A program made the translations under genes and the position numbers. This document shows positions 42,560 to 52,843 of a stretch of DNA of 64,000 nucleotides, piece by piece. Origin of the DNA: Forficula auricularia (Eukaryota > Arthropoda > Insecta > Dermaptera > Forficulidae). The notes under the pieces are model-generated. The model made no database searches and was not told the origin of the DNA. It worked only from the letters and a program-made list of their open reading frames with translations. The number at the start of each line of letters is the position of its first letter. The stretch's first letter is position 1. The stretch spans positions 103,544,320-103,608,319 of the forward strand of contig JALMQS010000099.1 of the NCBI GenBank assembly GCA_024734495.1. Direction: 5' to 3'.

Positions 42560-43200
42560 GCTTTTGTGTAAAAGCCGGATTATAGCTGGTCAAATTTTTA
42601 CCCCATGTGTGTAGATAAAAAATATGTCTGCCATAAGTTTGACATTTTAGAAATTAATGCATTTTAAAATCCCAGCTGTTTTTGAGACACTATGAAAAAT
42701 TTCACTAAATACATCGGTTACATTATAATTGTAAATTAACCTAATATTGAAATTATAGGAACAATAGGGGAAGGCAATGAAAAACCACCCCTGTGAAAAT
42801 TTTCCCCAAGAAAATTACAATGGAGAGGATACTCTCCATAGTAATCGCCGACGCTCGGAATCGAGTATGGCACATTGTTCCGCACACCTATCAATTCAAG
42901 AAATTTTAGAGGTACACCAAAGAAAAAACTAATGTTTATTTAATATTTATTTATTATTAAAATCAATATAATATGAAAAGATGTTTATTGAGAAATATGA
43001 GCCTGCTTTAACTGAGCACAGGCGATCAAAATTTGGAACAATCGTTGATAAGGCTGCTCTTAACTATGTCTAGCAGCATTATCTTCACAAAACTTAACAT
43101 TTTTCAGCAGCACGCCAACTAATAACCATGGTTCACCAGTGTGCCGCGGTACACACTTTGTGGAAAACTGGAGTATGGCACTTGAAGATGATGAAGATAA
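42560..43200 (+). mobile_element. SINE body with a 289-bp insertion
   Basis: GGATTATAGCTGGTCAAAT (42575), GGGGAAGGCAATGA, AAAACCACCCC, ATGGAGAGGATACTCTCCAT (42823-42842) and TAGTAATCGCCGACGC match the SINE body at 33850-32760 (minus). GAGTATGGCAC occurs at 42866-42876 and again at 43166-43176, where the SINE resumes with TTGAAGATGATGAAGA. Thus about 289 bp inserted with an 11-bp target duplication. Confidence 0.65.
42877..43165. mobile_element. Insertion of unknown class in a SINE
   Basis: Bounded by the 11-bp direct repeats above. The right end contains CCAGTGTGCCGCGGTACAC, a phrase similar to the ends of some hAT elements, but a paired left end is not seen. A 62-codon minus-strand frame across the right junction is a by-product. 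Confidence 0.4.
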
Positions 43201-43298
43201 GAACAATGACGTCAGCACTCTCGCTGAGCGCGCATTGGAAACTAACAAAACGTGATATCTAACTTCCAGGCGGGCTGAAAGAAATCTTCTCTTATGAA

Positions 43299-43556
43299 TT
43301 GAGACCTAGTAGTTTTGAAATGTCTCTGTTGGGTTTGACGCTTGCATCAGACATTTCTTTAAATGTGAATATTACTCCTGTAACAAAATCTGACTCAGAT
43401 TCAAACTTTATTTTACGCCTTCACACGGCCCAATCGATCTTATTGTCCCAAATACAGCTTACATCTTTAGAGAAGCATTCTCTTGATAACTCGTTCTTGG
43501 TTAGGTCCTTTGATTTCTTGGTCCTTTCCCCTTTTTATTTCACCATAAGCCAATAG
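43299..43556 (+). pseudogene. Jockey/CR1-type LINE fragment
   Basis: The frame reads MSLLGLTLASDISLNVNI, which aligns with LSMLGVSVASDLSWNEHI of the better LINE copy at 61045-60990 (minus). The following residues also run in parallel (VTKSDSD versus VAKSAAR). After that the match fades. 85 codons are open, but this is a diverged piece of the region between the reverse transcriptase and the C-terminus. Confidence 0.6.
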
Positions 43557-44702
43557 TTATTGTAATTGTGTGTTTTTAGTTGTTTTTTCGAAATATATAA
43601 AAAACGACTAAGGGCTAGTTAATTGTATGTCGGATGTTAAACTCTTTTTAAACGTTGACAAAGGGTAAAACCAATAATCAATCAAAACGAAATTATATAT
43701 TTAGTTGTTTTATAGTGAGATTAAAAGCTGATTAGATTTTGACTGAAATCAGAACGTTTACTTTTGACATTTTCTTATAAATTATGCTTTTTCTAATAAA
43801 AATTAAAAAGATAGAAAACCATATGAAATTTAATTCACGCAAACTAAATGTTTTCCATAAATCCAAAATTTAAATTTAAACCTTTTCTTCAATTCTTTTG
43901 TACCTGTGACTTTTAAATTCAAAAACCTGTCACCGTTCAATGTTTTTTCGAATTCCAAGTCAAATTAGATTATGATATTAGATAATTCTTATTTTTTCTA
44001 TTCCTAGTCTTAATTATTATTATCATTATCAAAATCATTAAAATTAAACACATTGCTTATAATATATATCATGACCTAGTGATCAATTTTCAATATCGTG
44101 AAAAAATAAATTGCATCATAATGATAAAGCCTCGTTGGGATTAGGATTAGGAGAGCACTTGATTTGTAATATAATAACAATAAGCAGCATTTCAAACCGT
44201 TAGATTAAAAAAACTCGACCGCCTATCCCATAATAGACTGAAATCTGGCACTAATTTTCGATATGATTATGGTTATTAAGTTGATAAAAAATCTCATGCT
44301 TCGATAAATTCAGTCCTGGACCTTCGCTCTTGTCTCTCATTGAGGCCTGAATTTTTATTTTGGATTTAAACAGGGCCTGCGATTTCCAAGAAGAAGGTTC
44401 CTTTAATTTATCCATTAATAATACCCTGAAGGCCTGTTAAGGAATATTCAAGATATACAGACAAATATATATTTAATATGGATGCAACATAAATGATCAT
44501 AGATTTTTATAAACCATTAATGGACTTATGTAGAACCTATACATATATAATAGGTATATTTGAAATAACCCGTATATAGCGAGAGAAAATCGTCAATAAC
44601 ATGTCATTGTCATCAAAAATAGTGTTCCTAAATTACTGATTATTTCAAAAATATTAAATAAGTTTGATAGCGTTTTTCTTTAGGAGACGGACTGGTATAA
44701 AT
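43557..44702. other. Unassigned AT-rich sequence
   Basis: A short echo of 1010-1030 (AGCTGATTAGATTTTG) at 43728; nothing else. Confidence 0.4.
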
Positions 44703-44943
44703 ATTAAATTGGATGTGATGAAGGCAGTCCACAGTGGTTGTAAAAAATAAGAATATAATGGTTTTATTATTTTACATTTATTCGTTAAACCGACGTTTCA
44801 TTGACTTTTCGTTACCTTGAAGAAGGAGAGAATAAATCTCCGAAACGTCGGTTTAACGAATAAATGTAAAATAATAAAACCATTATAGTCCTATTTTTTA
44901 CAACCACTGTGGACATCCTTCATCAACATCCAATTTAATTAAA
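44703..44943. repeat. Palindrome enclosing a hammerhead-like module
   Basis: Arms 44703-44806 and 44845-44943 are near-exact inverse copies: TTAAATTGGATG, GTCCACAGTGGTTGTAAAAAA, ATAATGGTTTTATTATTTTA and CATTTATTCGTTAAACCGAC. The centre holds TTGAAGA (44817-44823), GGAG/CTCC stem and GAAAC (44842-44846). It resembles a Penelope-like terminal structure. Confidence 0.75.
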
Positions 44944-45062
44944 TAAGTTTGATTTTAATAATTTTTAAATGCCATGCGGAGTAGCAGAATTTTTATAAAT
45001 TAAAGACGACAATTTTTTTTTTTATTTATTTCTATCAATTCCTGTGAATCAATTGTAATAGA

Positions 45063-45090
45063 CTGATGAAGAGAGTAAAGCCCTCGAAAC
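45063..45090 (+). ncRNA. Hammerhead-like core with canonical CTGATGA and GAAAC
   Basis: CTGATGA (45063-45069), GAG/CTC stem with a 9-nt loop, GAAAC (45086-45090). Along with 15722-15752 this is the copy closest to the hammerhead consensus. Confidence 0.45.
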
Positions 45091-45464
45091 ATTAATCCAG
45101 TTAGAAATAAATTAAAAATTTATTTTTCCAGCAGATGAAAGACTCTTTTATTGTCTCCTTTAACTATTTTATTTTCATTTAATTTAAAACATTTTTAAGA
45201 ATTTTTATAATTAAAAACCTGTTTAATAACATATCATGAAATGGAGATTTAGAAGTGAAAGAGAGATTTAATTAGAAACAAAACAAAAAAAAATTAATAA
45301 TGATTTGTATAGATATTAGTGTCGTGCGGTCCAGGGATGCTGTGCATCCCTAAAATTTCAGACATTAAGAGTATTTTCATAAATATATTTAAGGTCGATT
45401 TCAAAATTTATTATCCGTCAGCAAGTTAGCGCTCGGAGGGGGCGAATCTTTCTGTCATATAATA

Positions 45465-46351
45465 TACCAGGTCTGTAACTTTAAAATGCGGGTTTATTTC
45501 CAATAGATGGCCCACAAAGCCTATAGATTCTGGCGCCAGAACCAATATGTCGTTTTATAGCTATGACAGCAAACTTCAAAACGTCATATTTGTTTAAACG
45601 TTTAAGAGTTAGTAGCATACTTTTTTTCGGTGGTAAACATGTCGAATTTTGAGGCAAACAAAGAGCATTTGTGGCACGTGCTGATTTTCTCATTCAATCA
45701 GAAGAAAAAAACAGCGGAAGCACATCGAATACTTGTGAAATCATACGGTGCAGATATTCTATCTGTCGACACTTGCGAACGGTGGTTTAAACGATTCAGA
45801 AGCGGTGATTTCAATGTCAGTGACAAAAAACGTGAAAATCGACCGAAACAGTTTGAGGACACCGAATTGCTGCTGAAATCTGGCGAAACAGTTAATACGA
45901 ATCGCCACCGACAACAAGTGATTAATTTGAATCATACGTTGATCGAAAAAATGACCAGTATGGGCTCGAAGGCACGGGAAGGTGATTTCGCTGCATGACA
46001 ACGCACCCAGTCACACAGCAAAACTGGTCAAGTACACTCTGACAGCAATTGGATGGGAAACAGCCGTACTCACCAGACTTTACTCCTTCCGACTACTACC
46101 TGTTTTCATCCATGGTACACGCACTTGCCGAGCAGCATTTCCATTCTTATGAAGACGTCCAAAAATGGCTCGACGTTTTGCTCATGCGACTTTCAATTCT
46201 TTCGAAATGGCATCCATAATTTGCCTACTAGATGTCAAAAATGTGTAGAAAGCGAGGACCCATACTTTGAATAAAATATATTTTTCCATTTTGTCTAAAT
46301 TATTGTGTATTTATATTGAAAAACCCGCATTTTAAAGTTACAGACCTGTTA
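45465..46351 (+). mobile_element. mariner element, internally deleted, intact terminal repeats
   Basis: Element 45467-46349 (883 bp) with TA on both sides. The terminal inverted repeats (45467-45495 and 46321-46349) are 29 bp with one mismatch, at the outermost base; they begin CAGGTCTGTAACTT from the second position. Full mariners are about 1.3 kb, so roughly 400 bp are missing. It could be moved by a related transposase supplied in trans. Confidence 0.93.
45639..46275 (+). pseudogene. mariner transposase, deletion derivative
   Basis: The start at 45639 (MSNFEANKEHLWHVLIF) opens the usual paired-type DNA-binding domain. It contains QKKKTAEAHRILVKSYG, CERWFKRFRSGDF and RPKQFEDTEL. The frame then stops at 45998, and the first catalytic Asp and its surroundings are absent. 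In another frame LHDNAPSHTAK (second catalytic Asp) follows directly, then YSPDFTPSDYYLFSSM (third Asp) and HSYEDVQKWLD. After a further shift come FFRNGIHNLPTRCQKCVES and the stop, with AATAAA at 46271. The enzyme would cut and join DNA at the TIRs; this copy cannot, having lost part of the DDD triad and the frame. Confidence 0.92.
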
Positions 46352-46599
46352 TACATAATAATTACTACTATCTTTGATAAAGTTCTCCTTATTCAATTTC
46401 TCATTATTCGTTATTTCAAATATTTCTATAAAAACAGTTTTTGTTTTGAATAGTATAATGGTTTTCGAAATGAAATAAAATTTTTGCATAGTTTCAAGGG
46501 GCACTTAAAATGAATTATTTTTCAGAAAAGGGTGGACTATAGAAAGTTTGAAGTCCCTGCCTGGTAGGTATATCTTCCAGTTCAAATATGTCAAAGACA
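46352..46599. other. AT-rich sequence between mariner and SINE
   Basis: Nothing recognised. Confidence 0.4.
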
Positions 46600-46720
46600 A
46601 GACCAGACGAATTTTGGGGAAAACGGGAAACCACCCCGGTGAAAAGAAAATTTCAATGGAGAGAATACTCTCCTTAGTATTCGGAATCAAGTATGGCGCT
46701 TGAAGAAGAAGAAACCCAAA
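46600..46720 (+). mobile_element. SINE 3' body and GAAGAAGAAGAA tail
   Basis: GGGAAACCACCCCGGTG, AATGGAGAGAATACTCTCC, TTAGTATTCGGAATCAAG and TATGGCGCTTGAAGAAGAAG match the other two SINE copies. The tRNA-like head is missing. Confidence 0.75.
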
Positions 46721-47869
46721 TAAAATAAAAAAAATTATGAAATAGAAAAAATAAAATAGTATAAAATATATTTTTTAAGTCTTTCTTGCAGAGGCTTCCC
46801 GCTATGCGCCTTGTGTCATAAACCTATTCGTGTGATAAAACATTTATTTTAATAGGAATCTGTAGTGTACCCTTTTAAGACTGAAAATATTACCTACTAT
46901 TATTTTGTGAGTTAGTGTTGGGATGTTTAGTTAACTATCTTCATGGCAATGCCCTCAGATACATAAACAACCCATAATGGATTCTATTATTTGATTATGA
47001 CAATAATTTCTTATTGACTTGTTTTGAAACTCTCCCAATCACATATGATACATACAATTGTATGTATAACTATTGTTTAAACCGTAAAACTTGTTAGAGA
47101 GGATTATTATCTGCCATTTATAAATCTAATAAAGTGTTCTAAAAAGGAAATAATACAATCGTCTCGTGAATGACATGGAAAGCCTTTGAATTAGCCGAGT
47201 TGGGCGGTCTTCGGAATCTAAATGAACACCCGAGTCATCTCCTTTTCATGGACCTTCACCCCTTCAAATGACTCTTCAATGATTTGCTCTTTTTTTATAG
47301 AGAAAAAAAAATCCTTCGCTGAAAAGCCCAATTATAATATCCGACTTGCGATTGAGAATTCGTCTGATGTCATTGTATAATATCTCAAGAATATTATTAA
47401 CTTCAGGTGACCATCAAAGATATAAAGTTTTCGAATTGAAAAAATAAAAAATAAAAATAAAATTATGTATTGAGTCAGCCCATTATTTACATCTTCAAGG
47501 CTTAAAGACGTTGACGTAACTGATCAATTTTTCATTACTCTGAGTTTTATTTTTTTCTCTACAATATATATATTTACTTAATAAATTGTAAATTAATCGA
47601 ATAATATGACAAAAAATATTCACTAAATTAAGATAGAAAAAACGCTTGAATATAAATTCGCGATTTAATAGGAAAATAAAAATGATTGGAGAAAAAAGTG
47701 TTAAAGACTGCATCGTCACTTTGCAAAATGGAATAGATAGAATTAATAAATCATCATCTATTATCTATTATTGATAATATTAAATTTTATTCTATAATTT
47801 TTCTAAAATACTTCCAAAACTTAAGAGACTTATGTAGAATTTTAATTTTATAAATTTAAGGATTTTTTT
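46721..47869. other. Unassigned AT-rich sequence
   Basis: A balanced patch at 47180-47290 (GAGTTGGGCGGTCTTCGG) has no open frame or motif. Confidence 0.4.
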
Positions 47870-48035
47870 TGTCAAATAAAATAAATAAATTCAGTAATTT
47901 TAATCAATTATTATTATTTATTTGATTGATTTACCAGAAAGTTTCGGTCACTAGTGACCATCTTCAGTAGTACTGAAAATTGGAATATTTTACAAGATTT
48001 TTTACACAATTAGGTACACAAAATAAAAATCATAT
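47870..48035 (-). mobile_element. Penelope-like terminal fragment with hammerhead-like module, copy 1
   Basis: On the minus strand CTGAAGA (47967-47961), a perfect stem GGTCAC/GTGACC with loop TA, then GAAAC (47945-47941). Flanks (TTTATTTGATTGATTTA, CAGTAGTACTGAAAATTG, TTACAAGATTTTTTACACAAT) match 63350-63530, so this is a dispersed family. Confidence 0.55.
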
Positions 48036-48067
48036 AATTTCACATTTATACATACAATTATATTTAT

Positions 48068-48220
48068 GTGAATTTTGTATACATATTCTGTGGACCCCCA
48101 GAAGGCTAGAAAAGCAAAAACTAACCTTTTCAAAAATGTATTCATTTTTTTTCTAGTTAAATTTTTTCATTTTTTTTATACCTCTTCAAAATGTGATAGA
48201 TTTTTATGCCCCACCCTGTA
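48068..48220 (+). repeat. Deleted copy of the palindromic MITE right arm
   Basis: ATTTTGTATACATATTCTGTGGACC is joined to CTTTTCAAAAATGTATTCA and TATGCCCCACCCTG|TA. The parts are found, further apart, at 34840-34870 and 35190-35287. Confidence 0.7.
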
Positions 48221-48340
48221 TAATGAGATTTTAAACTCGGTGTGACTTTTATTATGAAACTCTGGATTAAATATGTAAGATCACCTTCGACAACAGAGAG
48301 CCTTTTTTAAATCCCAAAGGGGCAAAAAAGTTATTCCAAA

Positions 48341-48638
48341 GTCCCAAAAAATACAAATTTCACCTTTGAGATACAAACTCTATTTTTATATAGTTGAAAT
48401 AGGCATTGCTTAGTCTGACTGAATAGATCATTAAAATGCACGAATCAGATTCACTTTCTTGTCATGATATACTCATCGTCAACAGAAGTCCCAAAAAATA
48501 CAAATTTCACCTTTGGGATACAAACACTATTTTTCTATAGTTGAAATAGGCATTGCTTAGTCTGACTGAATAGATCATTAAAATGCACGAATCTGATATT
48601 ATCAGATTCACTTTCTTGATATACTCATCGTCAACAGA
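48341..48638 (+). repeat. Tandem duplication, 147-bp period
   Basis: GTCCCAAAAAATACAAATTTC starts at 48341 and 48488. Both units include GGCATTGCTTAGTCTGACTG and end CTCATCGTCAACAGA. The second has a 12-bp addition around GATATTATCAGA. Confidence 0.9.
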
Positions 48639-49120
48639 TGAATGTTCTCAATAAAAGTATGGACACTTGATGGTTAGACATTCCATTTAATCTCATCGTT
48701 TTTCAGTTTTGTAATCCTGCTGAAATTTAATCAAGTTGTATATTATAGGAATACCTATCTCCAATAAATTCATCTTGATCGGTTAGAATGGAATTTTTCG
48801 TGAAAATAAATACCGACTTATATCCTGTATAATAAATAACCTTTTTCGAAATGTTCAATTATTTATCCTTAGAGAAAAGATAAAATAATTACAGAGTTCG
48901 AGTTGAATCCAATAAACAACACACATCTATTCTATCAATTCTCTACAATTCTCAACTTACTCAACTTCTATACATACTTTGATTTAATACATTTTAAAGT
49001 AACAACGACTTGCAAAATGGCAATTAAATTAAGAAATTTATTAAATTTTCTATCACTCGTACCCATAATAAATAACAATTAAAACAGGAATAGTAGGGAA
49101 TTGGACAATAAATAAAAAAA
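48639..49120. other. Unassigned AT-rich sequence
   Basis: Nothing recognised. Confidence 0.4.
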
Positions 49121-49124
49121 CAGA

Positions 49125-49153
49125 GTTTCGTCGTTTTATTTCGACTTCCTCAG
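49125..49153 (-). ncRNA. Hammerhead-like module
   Basis: Minus strand CTGAGGA (49153-49147), stem GTCG/CGAC, GAAAC (49129-49125). Confidence 0.35.
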
Positions 49154-49425
49154 TAGCTCATCTTATTACTTTTTGTCAAAAGACAATTCCACTATGCGAC
49201 GAAACATCTTTAATCTTTTTTATTATTTCTACAATACATCCTTGGTATCAATTACTCAACAATCTTGAACTTTTTTCCCCTTTTAACAATCAAAAAATCA
49301 AAAAATTATAAAACTTTTATCCCAAAGGAAAAAGTCGGGAGTATTGAAGTCACGACTTCTGGGAGTGAATGGAATATCCCCTGAACGCGAAATGAGTTTT
49401 CCTGCAAACATTTCGTTTACTACAG

Positions 49426-49740
49426 CCAAAGATTGGTTAGACATGTTGTATGTCTAGCCATCTTGTAGAAACCATGCCACATTCCACACGTCTAACCAAT
49501 CTACAGCCAAAGATTGGTTAGGCGTGTGGTATGTCGTGCCATCTTGTAGAAACCATGCCACATTCCACACGTCTAACCAATCTACAGCCAAAGATTGGTT
49601 AGATGTGTGGAATGTCGTGCCATCTTATACAAACCATGCCACATGCCAGACGTCTAACCAATATACAGTCAAAGATTGGTTAGATGTGTGGTATCTCGTG
49701 CCATCTTGTAGAAACCATGCCACACGTCTAACCAATCTTT
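49426..49740 (+). repeat. Palindromic minisatellite, 4 units of about 81 bp
   Basis: Each unit begins CTACAGCCAAAGATTGGTTAG, continues GTGTGGTATGTCGTGCCATC, TTGTAGAAACCATGCCACATT and ends CCACACGTCTAACCAAT. Start and end of a unit are inverse to one another, so every unit can fold. In frame it reads CRNHATFHTSNQS, which resembles the QDGATCHTS box around the second catalytic Asp of mariner-like transposases. The array therefore probably arose from that piece of the gene. Confidence 0.85.
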
Positions 49741-50030
49741 GACTGTAGTAAATGAAATGTTTATAGGAAAACTCATTTCGCGTACAGGGAATATTCCCTG
49801 GTCCCCCAGGAGTCCTGTCTTGACTCCTCCCGACTATTTCTTCTGGGAATACTCAAAGTCTCAGGTTTACAACACGAAACCAGCCACGACAATCCAATTG
49901 AAAGAGGCGGCTGCTATTCCATTGTGACAGCGAGTTTTCTCAGATTTGAGGCCCAGATTTAAAGAGTGTTTGGAACGCAATGTTGCACACCTGGATAATG
50001 TTTTTTTAATGATTTTCCAAAATGTTTACT
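49739..50030 (+). pseudogene. mariner-like transposase C-terminal remnant
   Basis: The frame reads VNEMFIGKLISRTGNIPW, then PRSPVLTPPDYFFWEYSKSQ, VYNTKPATTIQLKEA and, after a stop, RVFSDLRPRFKECLERN and AHLDN. The series ISR.G.I.WPPRSPDLTP.D.FLWGYLK..VY..KP...EQLK is typical of one arthropod group of IS630-Tc1-mariner transposases. Here SPV replaces SPD and a stop follows IPL. It is the third-Asp region only; the rest has been lost or converted to the minisatellite upstream. Confidence 0.75.
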
Positions 50031-50117
50031 TTAATATAAATTAAAAAAAAAATCGAAATGATTTATAGTTTTTTTTTAAGAATTTTTTGTAAACCGCTCA
50101 TCTTTTTGGCCCACCCG

Positions 50118-51500
50118 TATAAAATATGTATTTTTTAAATTTTCTTCCAATATTTTCCTAATAATCTGTTCTTGTTTTTTATAATTTTAGGTCCCCCTCC
50201 TCTTAAAAATTTTGGGCACGTAATTTTGATAAATACCTAATGAGTTTTCGAAATTGTAAGAAAAGGAAATATATCATGGGGTGGAGAGTGATCTAAGGCG
50301 GAGGAAGGAAGTTTGCTCAGGAGACGTGGATAGATTTGTATTATTTTAAATTGATAAAACAAAAAAACTTTTAATAATCAGAAAGAAATTTCATCTAAGT
50401 GCAACTTATCAGAAATTTCGAAAAAAAATCCACTCATAAAATAATTAGATAAAATTGCATGCAATCGAAATCGATTCCATTTGCTCACTTAATTAAAAGC
50501 CTCTTCCATGCAGAACGTATGGAGCTGAACAATTCCACAGATAAGTTTATTAGTTTAAATATAACTTATCATCTAATTTTTAGTTCCAAAAAAGTTAATA
50601 TTCAAAAAAACTCATCCAATGATTGGGTTAATAAATCCCAGAATCCAATTAGGCTTAATAAATTTCTCAATAAGCGTCAGAATATAATTTTCAAAAGAGG
50701 TATAATTCTGGAATCTAATTGCAGACGTTTATCTCTCCTCGGGATATTTATTATAGGTATATGAAAAAAGTATAAATTAGAGCGATCTTTTCAGTGAAAA
50801 TCGATCGAGACTGGTTTGAACCATCAAACTCAAATGCATAGACTATTATTAAGATATTCTCTGAGATTATTATATTTTAATGAGGAAGAAATATAAAAAA
50901 AAAAATCCCTGTTTTGATTTTCTATTTTGAAATTTCCGGTAAATATAAAGTCGACTGAACGAGATATGAAGGAATTTCGATTTTGATTATTATATTTTTT
51001 TTATCGGAGCGAGAAACTTAACAATATCTCCACACAAAAAAATTCAATTATTATAGTACACTTAAATATGTTGTTATAGGTATATTTCTATAAAAAATTC
51101 TATAGGTGTTCTCAATATTTAAGAATACCTTTAAAAAATAACATACTTATTTGAGAAGTTATCCAATCTAATAGCTGTTGATGGTATTGGAAATAGGAGT
51201 TTTCCATTATATAAAAGATTAATATTATGCTTTCTATATAATGGGCTACACTCTACAGCAAAGTAATTTTTTTTTTTTTTTTTTTATAATTGAAAGAGCA
51301 CAGAAAGCAGATTTAAACAGACATAATGTTACTTAAAATTGAAATTTGTTTTATAACTCAATCCGAATATTTAAAGTCAAATGTAAATTATTCAAAAAAA
51401 AAAAAAAATAAATAAATAAATAATAAATAATATTAATAATAAATGTACAATGTTTTATTCTTTGATCCAATCTCCACAATTAAAAAAAAGTTTTTTAATT
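50118..51500. other. Unassigned AT-rich sequence
   Basis: T-run at 51268-51287 and A-rich stretches near 51395-51440. A 101-codon frame at 50459-50764 is AT-rich and featureless. Confidence 0.4.
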
Positions 51501-51541
51501 ATTAAAAAAAAATAATTCATCCAATACATGTTTCGGGCTTA

Positions 51542-51843
51542 ATTTAGCCCGAGGGGTGAACCGCGACCTAATATGCTGTACACCTACTTCCACTTGTACT
51601 TCCAAATATTTCCAAGTACTTCCAAATATTTCCAAGTAATTCCAAATATTTCCAAGTAATTCCAAATATTTCCAAGCACTTCCAAATATTTCCAAGCACT
51701 TCCAAATATTTCCAAGTAATTCCAAATATTTCCAAGTACTTTCGAATATTTCCAAGTACTTCCAAATATTTCCAAGTACTTCCAAAATACTTCCAAAGAG
51801 GTGTACACCTACTTACAATCGCGGATCACCCCTCGATTTAGCC
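51542..51843. mobile_element. CGAGGGGTGAACC MITE, copy 3, with internal minisatellite
   Basis: Element 51550-51835, flanked by perfect ATTTAGCC (51542-51549, 51836-51843). Ends CGAGGGGTGAACCGCGA and, inward from the right, CGAGGGGTGATCCGCGA; GTACACC inside both. Confidence 0.9.
51597..51790. repeat. 20-bp minisatellite inside the MITE
   Basis: About nine copies of (T/A)ACTTCCAAATATTTCCAAG with small changes (AATTCC, GCACTTCC). In all minus-strand frames this gives repeated Trp-Lys-Tyr-Leu frames, which are not genes. Confidence 0.92.
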
Positions 51844-52039
51844 CATCTTCAGTTAAAAAAATTCTATCCACTAAATAATTTATCAAAAATCTCATCTTAC
51901 ATTTGGCTAAATTCGCACACAAAAACAAAACATCTAGTCTTAATAGTGAAAACATTTTTCCTTTTTTTTAATATTTTATACAAGTGTGCTTTATGCCCCC
52001 CCCCCCCCTCAAGTTTCATGAAAATTAACCCCCCATTTT

Positions 52040-52210
52040 TTCAGTTGCTTCTAAAAAAATTTCTACCTTAACCTTAATTTTAAATCAAATTTTTTTAAAA
52101 CTGAAATTGGGATAAATTAAGCCTAAAACATGTATTGGATAAAATAATTTTTTTTTAATAAAAGTATGAAAAGTTTTTTTTTTAATTATTTTCGAGGTTG
52201 GATAAAAGAA
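52040..52210. repeat. Inverted partner of 51480-51545
   Basis: GGGATAAATTAAGCCTAAAACATGTATTGGATAAAATAATT is the inverse of AATTCATCCAATACATGTTTCGGGCTTAATTT (positions 51513-51545), so the two form a Penelope-like inverted terminal pair about 550 bp apart. Confidence 0.5.
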
Positions 52211-52259
52211 GAAAAATTGTACATATGTAAGTGTTTTTAAACAATCAAGAATATTTGAG

Positions 52260-52645
52260 TACAGAGAAACCCCTCCAATCCGAACTAATTGGGGCTGTAG
52301 CCTGTTCGGATTAGCCAAAAGCAGTTTCGACAATTGAAGATAACTGATATCAAGTGAAAGATTAAGTGATATTTTGTGTGGATCATTGTTTTTGCAGAGT
52401 GATTAACCTAAAGAATTTCAATAACCAACTTTTACCGTTTTTCAATCCTGGATGACATAAGTATGTAGACACATTTACACTTTGTTAGGTATGCTAACAG
52501 TACTTCTTTGTTAATTTTTCAACTAATTATGTAAAATATGGTTATAATGTATAATAAATACATAATTTTTTGTGACTAAATAAATAAATTTCTCTTTTGT
52601 GAGTTCGGATTTCCCGGGATTTCGGATTTGAGGGATTTCACTGTA
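52260..52645. mobile_element. pogo/Tigger-type MITE
   Basis: Element 52262-52643 between TA dinucleotides. Ends CAGAGAAACCCCTCCAATCC and, inward from the right, CAGTGAAATCCCTCAAATCC, both then GAA. CAGT-GAAA-CCCTC-ATCCGAA is the usual style of pogo-like terminal repeats with a TA target. No transposase is present. Confidence 0.75.
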
Positions 52646-52651
52646 TATAAA

Positions 52652-52843
52652 TCTATCTATACTTAATAATAATCGGCTTGGGCGAATACGTCTATGTGAT
52701 TTTTGTAATTTTAAAACTCACTAATAATTTATGACAAATAAAATTGATTAAAATTAGGAAATTGAATTTGAAATGCACTACGGAGTCCAAGGGGTAGCTC
52801 TCTGTCCAGCAACATGCCCACCGAAAGCGGGCTTCGCAGCTGG
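52652..52843 (+). mobile_element. Mini-Helitron (192 bp)
   Basis: Starts A|TCTATCTATACTTAATAAT and ends CTGG|T (CTRR). The subterminal hairpin GCCC-ACCGAAAGC-GGGC (52816-52832) lies 7 nt before CAGCTGG. Inserted between A and T as Helitrons do. Non-autonomous; no coding sequence. It begins only 8 bp after the pogo-type MITE. Confidence 0.75.

Larger units (their letters stand above)
49330..50117 (+). mobile_element. Mariner-like remnant with inverted and amplified transposase segment
   Basis: The right end, TTTTTGGCCCACCCG followed by TA (50118-50119), is of Tc1/mariner style. The stretch 49740-49856 (GTAAATGAAATGTTTATAGG, AAAACTCATTTCGCG, GGGAATATTCCCTGG) has an inverse copy at 49330-49420. 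The block between (49426-49740) is a minisatellite. The left terminus is not found. Confidence 0.7.
51530..51852 (-). ncRNA. Hammerhead-like module split by a MITE
   Basis: Minus strand CTGAAGA (51852-51846), then TGGGCTAAAT, the MITE, and TTAAGCCCGAAACATG (51542-51527). Without the insertion the stem is GGGCT/AGCCC and the end GAAAC. A partner with AAGCCTAAAACATGTATTGG lies at 52106-52145. Confidence 0.5.

Noticed and set aside
49426..49740. CRISPR-like array
   Set aside because: Units are contiguous without unique spacers, the genome is eukaryotic, and the unit matches a transposase gene.
51495..51808. Three overlapping minus-strand frames rich in Trp-Lys-Tyr-Leu
   Set aside because: They are translations of a 20-bp minisatellite in three frames; 20 is not a multiple of three and the three frames encode the same repeated words.
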